From: Halicephalobus mephisto
Taxonomy: Eukaryota; Nematoda; Chromadorea; Rhabditida; Panagrolaimidae
Assembly: GCA_009193035.1 (NCBI GenBank)
Contig: SWDT01000126.1
Span: 110,420 to 174,419 of the forward strand
DNA length: 64,000 bases
Direction: 5' to 3'
Shown here in pieces: positions 9,687 to 21,230 of the stretch. How positions within the stretch are numbered: position 1 is the first letter of the stretch; each line of letters starts with the position of its first letter. Both the position numbers and the translations under genes were made by a program. The notes beneath the pieces were generated by a model that ran no database searches, was not told where the DNA came from, and saw nothing but the letters and a program-made list of their open reading frames with translations.

Positions 9687-12600
9687 ATGATCTATCAGGT
9701 TTTCGTGTTTAAAAATAATTAATTTTGCCTATTTTTAATTATTGTTGGTTTCAGATGGAATGTTTTGCGGACGACAGAGAAGCTTTCCAGGCCTTCGAAA
9801 AGTTTTTTAACTCTTCGTTTTTGAGCGATGTGGTCCTTATTGTAGGGCCTAAAAAGTGAGTTTTAAAAATTTAGGATAGTGACTACAAATATAGACAATC
9901 ACTATATGAAATCACTATTTTAGATAATTATAAGTTTTCATTTTTGACAAGTCTAAAAACAATCTCAAATAGAAACTGAAAAAATTCCTCTTTTTTTGGA
10001 CACTATCCTCAAAAACAATATCTGGATAGTGACTACAAATATAGACAATCACTATATGAAATCACTATTTTAGATAATTATAAGTTTTCATTTTTGACAA
10101 GTCTAAAAACAATCTCAAATAGAAACTGAAAAAATTCCTTTTTCTTTTGGACACTATCCTCAAAAACAATATCTAGATAGTGACTACAAATATAGACAAT
10201 CACTATATGAAGTCTGTTTTAGATAATTATAAGTTTTCATTTTTGACAAGTCTAAAAACAATCTCAAATAGAAACTGAAAAAATTCCTCTTTTTTTGGAC
10301 ACTATCCTCAAAAACAATATCTGGATAGTGACTAAAAAACTTCCATATTACTATTACTCACTATCCAAAGTATTACCAGAACTGCTATTTTTGAAAACTT
10401 CATTAATTTTCCTGGATAATAACTAAAACACAATTTCTTTTCCAGACACTGTTTTCACAAATATAAAAAATAATGATTATTTTGAATGATTACCAAATTT
10501 AGTCACTATTCGTTTTTATTTTTGTTGGATTTGTCAGTCCAAATGATCTGCGTACTGATGATGAAGCAGATACCGTAGGAAAAGTTTATCTAATAGATGT
10601 CTAAGACACAATACAAAATTTCTGTCGAACTAGATACATGCAATAAGAATAATAATTTCCGTCAAGAGAGATTATGTTACGTTATCGATATTAAGGCAAT
10701 CCGTTCGGGACTAAGTGTTTCTTTGTCAGTAATAAGGCAATCCGTTCGGGACCAAGTGCTCTTTATCGATGTTAAGGCAATCCGTTCGGGACCAAGTGCT
10801 CCTGATCGGCTATACTTTCCACTCAGCATGGAGTGCCCGATTCAACAATTTTTGACCTCTTCAATTCCAGATACTTTGCTCATCGGATAGTTCTTGCCAG
10901 AGGCAGTGATGTCTTCGATCGGATGCTCAGCCACAAATGGGATGGAAACAAGAAAGAAATCGAGCTTTCCGAAGATCCCCAATGTGTAGACTATTTCGAA
11001 ACTTTTCTGAAATTTTTTTACTCCAACCACGTCCAACTCAACGGTTCCAACATCCTTCCGTTGTTAATCCTGGCAGATAAGTACAACTTTAACGGATTGA
11101 GGACTGTGTGTGTCAATTACGCAATCACCTATGTCCTCAAGGAACTTCCTCTCAAGGAAATAGTCAACGTCTGGTTCAGTTACTCCAGCAAAACATGTCA
11201 TACTGTATTGGTCCAAGAATGCATCAGGATTATCGGAGCCAATTTGACGGAGATCATCTCTTCGGAAGAGTGGTCCAAGGATTGGATGGCTTTGGACAGG
11301 GATCAACTGATCGAAATTCTGAAGAACAACGACCTCGTTGTCCCGAGTGAGTTTATTGAAGATTACTGTAATTACAATTTATTTATACAAAAAAGTGCAA
11401 CTTTTAACTTAGTAACGAATGCAAATCGTCACTATTTTGTTTTATTTTTCGTCACAAATGTCAAATATTAATAAAAATGTGACGATTGTTACATTTTACA
11501 ATTATTAAAAAACCAAAAGTTACGTTTTTGTGTATATCTTAAAAAGTTATTTTTTATAAAATCGTTTACACACAAGAAACATAATTTTTGGCATAGTAAC
11601 GAATACAAATCGTCACTATTAAGTTTTATTTTTCGTCACAAATGTCAAATATTCATGGAAATTATGATGATTATATGACATTTCGCAATTGTTACGGACC
11701 CAAAAATTATGTTTTTTTCTGTATTGGAGCTGTTTTTGGATAGTGACTAGAAAGCCCTGATTTGAGTTCGAAATAGACACTATCTAAAATCATTACATAC
11801 AAAAAACAACTTTTAGGTTAGTAAAAAATAAAAAATTATCACTATTAAGTTTTATATTTCGCCACAAATGTCAAATATTTGTGAAAAATGTAATAATTGT
11901 GTTACATTTTTGTCACATTTCGTGATTTTTACGAGATCAAAAGTCACACTTTTTTTTTGACTGTAACTGAGGTTATTTTCAGTAAACTCCGTTGATTACG
12001 AAATTTGAACAAGATTACAAAGGATCAGAAAATTTTGAAATTACTCAACGTCTATTTAATACGTTTAAAATCTTTTAAAAAACAAATATTAAATTTCTGA
12101 ATTTTTGATTTTTATAAAAAATTCAATTTTTATATGGAAGGTGTTTGTTTTTTTTAAATATTGTAATTCAATTTTTGCAGATATCCAAAAATGTTATATT
12201 TTGCATTTTTTTTGGTCCTAACGAGGAAGTTTTGAAAATTCTCGTCGAGATAAATTCTGGATTTTTAATAATATCATGATTTTGAAACTTTGTAGAACTA
12301 CATATGTGCAAAATTTCACAATTTTTGGTCCTAACGAGAAACTTTCGAAAATTCTTGTCGAGATAAATTTTAGATTTTTAATAATATCATGATTTTGGAA
12401 CTTTGTAGAACTATGCAACTATAAAATTTCACAATTTTTGATCCTAATGAGAAAGTTTTGAAAATTCTTGTCGAGATAAATTTTGGACTTAATAAGATTG
12501 TTTTTAGATGAATTTGTTTTATTCAAAGCCCTGCTGAAGTGGATCAGCGCCCCCCAAAGTCCGGAACGAAGAGGAAGTACCTCGTCTCCTTCCCTTGTTC

Positions 12601-13742
12601 AGATTATCCCCTGGATACGGTAGTTATTTATTACATAATTAATTAAGGACATCGTCATCCAGATTCCCATACATGACAGCAGAAGAACTCTCAGAAATTG
12701 AATCTTCTCAGATCGCTCAAGTCCATTCTAAATTATTCATGCCCTTCACTCACAATGCTTTTAAGTACATTTCTCTACCTCTCGGGGCCAGAATTGGCAA
12801 CAAGTAAGTCCTTGTTAATTATTTACTTAAAGAACTACGAAACAAAAAAAAATAATTTTGTGAAATTTCTAAAAAGTTTGATTTTAGAAAAATAATTTGT
12901 TTAGAACCCAGGATTACGGTATTTAGATGGCATTTCACAACACAATACAAGATTCTGAGATCTTCAAAATATGCTAAATGTTTTTAGAATTAAAAATTAT
13001 TAAATTTCGTAATTTCTGGTCCTGACTGGAAAATTCTAAAAATTCGCGCTGGGACTTTTTTGTGTTTTTTAATTAAATATTTTCAGTTTTTTATAAAAAT
13101 ATAATTAGAATCTTTGAAAATTGCAAAATCGTTTAATTTCGTAATTTCTGGTCCTGACTGGAAAATTCTAAAAATTCGCGTCGAGATGATTGTTAAAAAA
13201 TTTCATAATAAATATTTTTTGTATAAAAACTTTATTTTTATAAATCTCCGACCTTCCAATTCTTAAATGGATAAGGATTGATTTTCAGAGAATTTCATAC
13301 TTCTCAATTTCTTCTTCGATGTTATTCAGACACAAATTGGTGTAAAAAAATTACGATAACCAACGAACAACTCTACGAAAGAGGAGTCGATCACTGTTTC
13401 CCCTTCGTGACGAAGTCTTCTACAGTACCCGTGGTCAACTGGAATTGGACTTTGAAGTTCACCATCGCCTCCAGTTTCCCTAACGCCAACGATGAATTGA
13501 AAGTGGATCTGGCTTCAGATGACGTGGATAATCAGAGATCCATCGAGTATCATCTGATGGTCGTTGGAGACAAAAAAGTTCTTCGAGAAGTTTCCGGAAA
13601 GAAGTTGTTTACGAAATCCAGATATCACACAGATATCGAGCTAGCGAAACAAGTTTCCATCAACGAACTCTTCAGCGAAAACTCACCTTTGTTAGTAAAT
13701 GGCAATCTACAGTTACAACTGATTTTGAGGCCTATTGTGTAA
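9687..13742 (+). CDS. BTB-BACK protein, BTBD17-like
   Basis: Six exons fit in phase: 9687-9698 (tentative first exon, MIYQ), 9755-9855, 10871-11346, 12508-12619, 12663-12803 and 13289-13742, giving 431 residues; human BTBD17 is a little longer. Residues about 20-125 form a BTB/POZ fold, with FLSDVVLIVG, then FAHRIVLARGSDVFDRML across the second intron, and LADKYNFNGLR. Residues about 130-275 match a BACK domain (NEFVLFKALLKWI, then RFPYMTAEEL). The rest is a beta-rich TRAF/MATH-like tail. BTB-BACK proteins often act as Cullin-3 substrate adaptors, but the role of BTBD17 is poorly known and none is assigned here. If exon 1 is wrong, Met at 9755 is in the same frame. A polyadenylation signal AATAAA lies at 13755-13760. 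Confidence 0.88.
9874..10345. repeat. Tandem repeat, about 150-nt unit, in BTB intron
   Basis: GGATAGTGACTACAAATATA recurs at 9874, 10024 and (with one change) 10175, and a fourth partial copy starts near 10323. The three full copies are nearly identical. Each ends with GGACACTATCCTCAAAAAC, the inverted form of the GGATAGTG motif, so each unit has foldback potential. Confidence 0.9.
10687..10805. repeat. Short GC-richer triplication in BTB intron
   Basis: AAGGCAATCCGTTCGGGACC (first copy ending ACT) occurs three times at a spacing of about 50 bases, each followed by AAGTG(C/T)T. The stretch is richer in G and C than the surrounding intron and lies about 65 bases before the exon at 10871. Its function is unknown. 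Confidence 0.85.
11385..11965. mobile_element. MITE-like insertions in BTB intron
   Basis: The intron carries units of the family seen at 7.8-9.4 kb: ACAAAAAAGTGCAACTTTTA and its counterpart AAAAGTTACGTTTTTGTGTA near 11513-11531, then CACACAAGAAACATAATTTT, and an inverted copy of the AAATAGACACTATC / TAGTGACTAGAAAG module. The intron splices across these insertions and the exons around them keep phase. Confidence 0.6.
12205..12490. repeat. Tandem repeat, about 115-nt unit, in BTB intron
   Basis: Three copies carry TTTGGTCCTAACGAGAAA, then AAAATTCTTGTCGAGATAAA, then AATATCATGATTTTG. Related single or paired units lie at about 13000-13190 in the next intron, 31500-31960, and 58390-58720 in the C2 gene intron, so this is a dispersed as well as a tandem family. 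Confidence 0.8.
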
Positions 13743-13760
13743 ATACTGACATTCAATAAA

Positions 13761-14380
13761 GTTTCCCACTGGATTACGGTTGTTGTAATACCGACCGTTC
13801 CTGGAAGGTACCTGGGACTAGATTGAATTTGTTACAAAATCAACAATTACGAAACAATAAAATTACGCGCAAATTTCGAATTCGCATGCAAACAACTATC
13901 GTAATCTCCCAAGGGATTGTGTAGTTGGAGCTAGTTCGTGTCCTGCATCAGCAGTAATGAGTAATAATTGCATGTAACATATAATATTTGACCATATATT
14001 ATACAATAAAGATATAAGCCGGTGAAATAATTCAAAATACTTTCACTTGTCAATTTGTAAAATCGATTTTTATATCTTCATAAGTAAAATTTTGAAAATT
14101 CCAATCTGAACAATATACATTCGGAAAGATTCAAGTATGTTTGACACGGATCTCCGTATATAGTTCTTATTTCATCGGACATAGATCCTTCTAGTAGGTT
14201 CCAAACTGGATTCTGAAAAGTTTCAACATAATCTGATATGGATATTCTAAAAAAGTTTTAATCCCATTTGCTATAGATCTTCCTAGAAAGTGTTAACTTA
14301 GGTTATAGATGATTCTTTTCTGATTTAATTCAAATTTTTTAGATCATCTTCATCTAATTTAATATGGATAGTTTTAGATG
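13761..14380. other. Intergenic stretch downstream of the BTB gene
   Basis: Contains the likely 3' end of the BTB transcript and then AT-rich sequence with a weak internal repetition of TTCTAGAAAG/TTTAGATGAT-like blocks. No gene recognised. Confidence 0.5.
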
Positions 14381-14735
14381 ATTATAGATTACACACGAAA
14401 AGGGTAAATTAAAATGTCTCTGATGTAACAAATACATTAAATGCAATGCACTAATATCATATTTAATACATCGATATATTGGATATAATCTATCCGAGAC
14501 ATGAGGATCCTTTCCATGTGTATAGTATATACCATATATCGTTATTGTGTGTATATTGAGATCTGTCTCTGACACTATAGTAAGATATGCATCTAAGAAT
14601 ACACACAACAACTAGCTCTGATGTATTGGTATATAAATAGAGCATAATGTATAAGTACAGTATTCCGATGTATCCGATATATCAGCGCCATTTCAATATA
14701 TTCAGTCATTATATATATTGTATTCTGTTTTGCAT
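14381..14735. mobile_element. TA-rich interspersed element, copy 1
   Basis: It contains GAGGATCCTTTCCATGTGTA, GTATATACCATATATCG, TGTGTGTATATTGAGATCTG and AAGAATACACACAAC in a fixed order. The same order is found at 16.81-17.31 kb and 25.23-25.81 kb. TGTGTGTA and TACACACA form short inverted ends of one internal module. No coding capacity is seen; likely a nonautonomous element. Confidence 0.6.
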
Positions 14736-15249
14736 GAGTTCTAGAAGATTTCGATCTGATTTAACTTGACAAAAATATCCCTGAAAGATTCTAAATTCTT
14801 CAGTTATGAATATTTCCACCAAAATCTGACTGATTCAAAAAAATTAATTACATTTGTGCAAAATTTCAAAACATTTTCGAAATCTTCTATTTCTTAGGGT
14901 TACTATTTTTAGTTTTTAACGGACTATTTAAATGTTAAAATAATTGTCCCTGGATTTTGCAACAATTGGCTTTGCATAAGATAGTAGTGTTTTAAATTTC
15001 AAGTTGTTTCGCCCACGTCTCTGAATTGTTTTGGATTCCTGCATGGAAAGGAGAGCCACAATCATTATATGATGTCAGCTATATTCCCAGCGGTATTGAA
15101 TTAGTGTTTTTAATTTTTGAATGACGGTCTACATGATGGTAACAAACAAAATAACAGGTACTTGTTTTCAGAATCACTATGAAATATGAAGGATTAAATC
15201 CAATGTTTGGAACATTACGTAGGTTATAAGTCTCGATTTCTGGTAAACA

Positions 15250-17800
15250 CGTCGGATAATGACTATAATTTTCAGTTTTAGTCACTATAAAAAGTTATTT
15301 TCAAGAAAAATTTGAAATACTGATTATGATTCACCTTTTTAAGCACTATAAACATCATTTTCAAGAAAAATTTAAAACAATGTTTATTTTTAGTCACTAT
15401 CCGAGTAACTATATTTTTTCTCGGACAGTGACTTAAAAATTATCTATAAGGCTTCTAATTCATATATTTTGCATCTTTGAATATAGAGTCCATAAACCAG
15501 AAAAATTAAATCTTCTTAGCTACTACTTGAGCTAATTTGTAGAACTATCAAAAATAGTAACTTCAGCAGAATTGTAGTCACTATCTAGATTATCTTCTCC
15601 TCAGCTGAATAACTATTGAAACAAACAAAATAATTTTCATAATTGCTCATTTGATTTTAAAAAACTATGTTAAAAAACTGAAATAATTATCTCCAGTCAC
15701 TATCCGGAACGATTTACGCAATTACGAAAAAAGTTCAATAATACTCTTGAGAAGTGACTAACTTAATGATTATTTGTTTTCCTTAGTCACTATCCAGGTA
15801 GGTTGATTCCCATAAGGATGATGAACCAGAAAACAGAGACTTCGGAAGTACTATCCGGTAGTGTAAGGATAGTGTCTAAAAATGATTTATAGTTCTTTCT
15901 TCAGTCACTATCTGAAATAATTTTTAAAACTGTTAAAAATTGCAGTTTTCGTAATTATTTCGGATAGTGACTGCCTACGGTTATTTTTTGGGAAAGTTCA
16001 TTTTTGATAAAATAGTAATTAAAGGATTTTTTCGATTATTATTCATCAAGTACTTCGAAGAATAGTGTTTAAAAAAGAAGAAAATTGTGAATTATTGTCA
16101 TTATCCAAAAAACCTCTGTAACTTTCGAAGATTAATTTTCTAATTCCTAGAATAATTATTTTCAAGTTGTTATTCAAACAAATCGAACTTTAAAGATACC
16201 GATCCAAAATGTACTTTTTCTAGTCAGTATTCATTGTTTCCAAGAACAATGTCTAACATAAACAAAAATCACCTTTTTTGGAGGTTAATGAAAATATTTT
16301 TTATGACTTTCAAAGTTTAATTTTCTAATTCCTAGAATAATTATTTCTTAGTTTTTATTCAGACAAATTTATCTATTAAAATACCGATCCAAAATGGCTT
16401 TTCCCCGGTTACTATTCATTCATATTTTAAATAACAGTGTTTGGGAAAAAGAAAATTACATCTTGTCGTTACTATCCAAAAAAATTTCTGTAATTTTCGA
16501 AAATTACAGCCTTAATAATTATATCTTAGATGATGATTATTTGCAGCTATTTTTTTGAAATCTTTTATTTGCTAAAATCATGAAACCAAGATACTTATAT
16601 CTTTCAATCACTATCCATAAGATTTTCCAAAGACAGTGTTCAGCACAGGCAGAAAAGCATCTTTTTCTTTCAATATTCAAACGATTTTTGTAACTTTCAA
16701 AGATTAAGATTTTGTTAATTACTTAGAGGGATACTTATTTGCAGTTGTTATTCAGACAAATTTATTTTTGCAAAGACGGCGACATGGATAGATTCATTTC
16801 TCTCAGTCACTACACACAAAAAAGTACATTAAAATAATTCTGATATATCCGATACATTATATTTAATATATCGATATATTAAATGCAATGCTTCGATATC
16901 ATATTTGATACATCGATATATTGGATATAACCTATCCGATACATGAGGATGTTTTCCATGTATGTGTATAGTATATACCATATATCGGTTTTGTGTGTAT
17001 ATTGAGATCTGTCTCTGATACTGTAATAAGATATATATCTAAGAATACACACAATAAATAGTTCTAATGTATCGATATATTGAATGTAATAAACCTAATA
17101 CACGAGGATCCTTTCCGCGTATGTGTATAGTATATACCATATATCGTTTTTGTGTGTATATTGAGATCTGTCTCTGATACTGTAATAAGATATATATCTA
17201 AGAATACACACAACAACTAGCCTTAAAATATTGATACAAAATACAATATATCCAATATATTAGAATCGCTTTAATATATTCATAGATTATATATTATGTA
17301 TCCGTTTTTGCGTATATTCACTCACTATTTCAAAAAATAATATAAGGAAAGAAAAGCATGCTTTGTCGTCACTATTCAAAGTAATTTCTAGAATTGCCAA
17401 AAAGTACAGTTCTAGTGATTATTTGTAGTTGTTATTCAGGCATGTTTATCATTGCGAAAGTAGTGACTTCAAGATATACGTTTCTGCGAGTCACTATTCA
17501 CTATATATTTCGAATAGTGTTTAGCATGGGTAAGAGCTCATCCCTTTTAGTCACTGTGGAAAAAACTAACTTTCGAAGATTAAGACGCTAACAATTATCT
17601 AAGATTATGATTATCTTACAGTTGTTACTCAGGCAAATTTACCCCTGTTACGATAGCGATTTGAAATGCATTGTTTCTAGTCACTATTCCCCGTTGTCAA
17701 GAATAGTGCCTAACGTGGGCAAGAACTCATCCCCTTCAGTCACCATTGAAAAAACCTCTGTAACTGTCGAAGATTAAGGCTCTAATAATTACCCAGAACG
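15250..17800. repeat. Region dense in the motif AGTCACTATCC and its complement
   Basis: AGTCACTATC(C) and GGATAGTGACT or close variants occur dozens of times in both orientations, typically 40-150 bases apart. The sequence between them is AT-rich and weakly similar from one unit to the next. A second interspersed element (16.81-17.31 kb) is inserted in it. No gene is recognised; the 65-codon frames at 17394-17591 and 17801-17995 lie in or next to it. Confidence 0.7.
16810..17310. mobile_element. TA-rich interspersed element, copy 2, internally duplicated
   Basis: It begins near CACACAAAAAAGTACATTAA. It carries two tandem copies of the ~157-bp module (GTATATACCATATATCG to AAGAATACACACAA) and ends near TTTTTGCGTATATTC. 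Copies 1 and 3 of the family are at 14.38 kb and 25.23 kb. Confidence 0.65.
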
Positions 17801-18455
17801 ATGACTATCCTCTGTTACTATTTTAGCCGTTCTGCGAATAACCCCTACTCATGTGAATCCCATTTCGTCCCGGAACTATGCATTTGTACATTTCATCCCA
17901 TCGGCGCATTTCCCCTCGAGACCAAATTTTGCAGATCGTTTTTCCAAAGACCAAAAGTGCCTATCTTGGTTAATTTAGATCAAAGTCCAGGATGATGTGT
18001 GTCCTAATCTGCACGTCTGGGAATACGGTTTATTTCTGGCGTTTTGAGTTTCTCTTCAGGATGACGATTTATCCAAAATCCGTCATTAATTTTCCCTTTT
18101 GGGAATTACTGTTTTAAACTTTTTTCGACCTACATGATATTTTGAAATTTCCGGTACTACTGTAACAACAAAGTCAAAAATACCTCTTCCTACGCTGCGG
18201 AGGATTTTATTTTCTGTCGTTTTCTGGTCTCGAGAGGATTTTAGAAAATTTTAGAAAATAGAGGTCCCTTTGATGTTGTTTTCAAAAATTATTTTTAGTC
18301 ATCACTGGAGTGGGAACTTTTCAGAAAAGCGTGACCATTATGAGAAGAAAAAAGTTGTTTAAAAAACGGCTGAAAACTAATTGGATTGGTTGACGTAGGA
18401 ACGAAACTGAACAAACATAATTATTTTTAACATAATAAGAAAAAGGAAAAAAGTA
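17800..18455. other. Intergenic stretch before the tRNA
   Basis: This is somewhat less AT-rich than its surroundings, with short open frames only. I see no domain, signal peptide or convincing splice pair. Confidence 0.4.
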
Positions 18456-18526
18456 GGTCGCGCCCGGATTCGAACCGGGGTTACTGGATTCAAAGTCCAG
18501 TGTGATAACCACTACACTACGCAACC
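18456..18526 (-). tRNA. tRNA-Gln (anticodon TTG)
   Basis: Read on the minus strand, the 71-nt sequence folds as a full cloverleaf. The acceptor stem GGTTGCG pairs with CGCGACC (one G-T pair), the D arm is GTG/CAC, the anticodon stem is CTGGA/TCCAG with loop CTTTGAA, and the T arm is CCCGG/CCGGG with loop TTCGAAT. The anticodon is TTG, read in the loop after C32-T33. Internal promoter boxes are present (TAGTGTAGTGG and GGTTCGAATCC). A run of six T follows three bases past the end, fitting an RNA polymerase III terminator. There is no intron. Confidence 0.95.
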
Positions 18527-18529
18527 GTG

Positions 18530-18960
18530 ACGCGGGTTTTCGGAGTAGATAATTTCTCAGGTCTTCGTTACCATTGATCAAACTATGGATCGAAGAAAAT
18601 CCACTCAAAAAACCCCTTTCCGAAAATCCTTAAGTCGTTCTCGACAACCGACCGAAGATGGACTTTCTCACTTCTTTTTTGTGGTCTTTAGACGTTTTCA
18701 GTCTTTGGACAAAAATGTTTTAAAAAATTTTAAATTTTAAAAAATTCAAAAAAATTATTTACAAACATAAATGTGATTTTTAATCACTTTGAGTCAATTA
18801 ATTCTGAAGAAACATCTGTAGTTTTGTGTTTATAGTGAAAATAAAGTCGGTCACAAGTGCGGATTGATGAAACATGATTATTTCGTCTGGAAGCCTCAAA
18901 AGCCAGATTTGCTTTTTGAAATCTTCCTCGAGATTAAAAAATTAAATTGTTAATTAATTT
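18530..18960. other. Intergenic stretch between the tRNA and a tandem array
   Basis: AT-rich sequence upstream of the tRNA gene (5' side on the minus strand). No feature recognised. Confidence 0.4.
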
Positions 18961-19720
18961 CTGTTTAAGTATGGATTAAATACAATAGTAAATATGGTTT
19001 TTTATGTTTTAGGTAAGTTTCGAAAAAATCGTGTGAGATTCTAGAATTTTCTGAAATTTCTTAAGTAATTTCGAAATTATTTAAGATAAATAAAATTTAA
19101 TTAATAATTTACTTTTTTTTAAGTTCATAATTGACTATAATAGAAAATATAATTTTTTTTATGTTTTAGGTAAGTTTCGAAAAAATCGTGTGAGATTCTA
19201 GAACTTTCTGAAATTTCTTAAGTAATTTCGAAATTATTTAAAATAAATAAAACTTAATTAATACTTTAATTTTTTAAGTTCATAATTGACTATAATAGAA
19301 AATATAATTTTTTTATGTTTTAGGTAAGTTTCGAAAAAATCGTGTGAGATTCTAGAACTTTCTGAAATTTCGAAATTATTGAAGATAAATGTAAATTAAA
19401 AATTAATTATTAACTTTAAAATTTTCTCAATGGATAATTATGTACAATAGGAAATGTGATTTTTTATCTTTTAAGACTCCAAAAGGTCGTGTAAGATTCT
19501 AGAACTTTCTGAAATTTCGAAATCATTTAAGATAAATGTAAATTAAAAATTAATTATTAACTTTAAAATTTTCTCAATGGATAATTATATACAGAAGTAA
19601 ATATAACTTTTCCTTTTTAGGCAAAGTTACAAAAGATCATAGAAGATCCTAAAATTTCCCTAAATCTCTTAATTTCGAAATTTCGTTTAAAATAAAAAAT
19701 TTAAAAACTTCCAAACCAAT
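18960..19720. repeat. Tandem repeat, about 125-140-nt unit
   Basis: The blocks TTTTAGGTAAGTTTCGAAAA, AATCGTGTGAGATTCTAGAA and TTTCTGAAATTTC recur from near 19010, 19165 and 19320, with more degraded units to about 19700. Between 19720 and 20105 there is no recognisable feature. Confidence 0.85.
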
Positions 19721-20104
19721 ATCCAGACGTAGTTATTCGTAATTTTATTTTTAAAATTTTTAATAACTTTTTAAATTATTATTTTTAGCAAGATTACAGA
19801 GTAACAAAAAATTTCAAAACTGTCTGAAGTTTCTTAAGTACTTTTAGGGCCTTATAAAAGTATCTAAAAACAAATTTTACACTTTTCACTCAAAATGCTC
19901 TAGCAATTCCCCTCGGGACCATTTTTAGCTGAATTCGCCGTGGGACAGCTATTCCCCAGCGACGTTTGCTCCCTGTTTCGTAAAATTTACTTTTTTTTGT
20001 TTTTCACATTAGTTTTTTCGGCAGTTGGATTAACTAAATATCTTCGTTAAGTAAAAAAGACTAATTTAAAAAGTAACAATTTCGAAACTAGCACGAGTCA
20101 AAGA

Positions 20105-20830
20105 GGGAACATAGGAAGTAATTTCCATTAGGGAGTAACTATTGCTAAGGGTCGATTGTCGTTAGGGAGTACCTGTTGCTAGGGACCAATTATCGTTGGG
20201 GAGCAATTATCACTGGGGAGTAACTATTATTAGGGGTTGATAATCGTTAGGGAAGGAACTATTGTTAAGACAGATTATCGTTGGGGGAAGTAGCTATTAT
20301 TAGGGGTTGATAATCGTTAGGGAAGTAATTGTTGTTAAGGAGTAACTATTGTTAGGGGTGGATTACTGTTGAGAAGGAACTATTGTTAAGACCGATTATC
20401 GTTAGGGAGTAATTATTATTAGGAGTCAATAATCGTTAGGGAAGTAATTGCTGTTAAGGAGTAACTATTGTTAGGGGTTAATTGTCGTTAGGAAGTATTT
20501 ATCACTAATGACTAATTGTCGTTGAGGCAAATATCGTTAGTAACTATCACTAAGGACTGATTGTCGTTAGGAGTTAATTATCGTTAGTAAGTAACTATCT
20601 TTAGACCTCGATTGTAGTTGGAGAGTAACTATCACTAGAGGTCAATTGTTGTTAAGGGAGCAATTATTGTTAGTAACTATCGTTAGACCCCGATTGTAGT
20701 TGAAGAATAACTATCACTAGGGACTGATTGTCGTTGGCGGTAAATGCCGTTGAGAAGTAACTATTGTTAGGGACCAATTATCACTAAGGATCAATTGCCG
20801 TTGGAGAGCAACTATTGTACAGTTTCTCAA
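20105..20830. repeat. Degenerate minisatellite, about 30-35-nt unit
   Basis: Variants of GGGAGTAACTATTGTTAGGG followed by a GATTATCGTT-like block recur over about 700 bases. Substitutions alternate between GTTAGGG, CACTAGGG and GTTAAGG. The TTAGGG strings are part of the degenerate unit, not a telomeric array. Confidence 0.85.
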
Positions 20831-21230
20831 TTTCTTGTCGAACATGTTTAATTTCCGAAAATTATAGTTTAAATCTATAAAATCCACAACACTTAAAGTT
20901 CCCACTTTTCAGTCTCAATTGAAAAATTCTAACATTTCCCCTCAAGACCATTGTTGTTTCAATTTCGTGTCAAAAGTGTTTAATTTGTAAAAATTATGAT
21001 TTAGACCTATGAAGTTAAAAACTGCTAAGTTTTATACTTTTTATTTTGGACTAAAAAGTATAAAAAATACGTTGAGAGACATTTCTTTGAATTGCGTTTT
21101 ATACATTTTTATTTTCCACAATAGTATGATTCAGAATCTGCTGACTCTACGTTTTATTGTTTTTAAAGTTTCAAAAGCAAAGTTCCGCACTTTTCAGTTT
21201 TAATGGGATAATTCCAAAGTTATACCTGTG
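20830..21230. other. AT-rich intergenic stretch
   Basis: It contains two loosely similar ~130-base blocks that include CTCAA(T/G)...CTTGTCGAACATGTTTAAT-like and TCGTGTCAAAAGTGTTTAAT sequence. No gene. Confidence 0.4.

Noticed and set aside
10597..10890. 97-codon open frame
   Set aside because: It covers the triplicated intronic block and part of the BTB exon in a different frame; the exon frame is fixed by the BTB domain.
18321..18608. 95-codon minus-strand open frame
   Set aside because: It runs straight through the tRNA-Gln gene and has no protein features.
20105..20830. Possible interstitial telomere array because of repeated TTAGGG
   Set aside because: TTAGGG is part of a longer degenerate unit and is not itself tandem. 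Nematode telomeres are typically TTAGGC.
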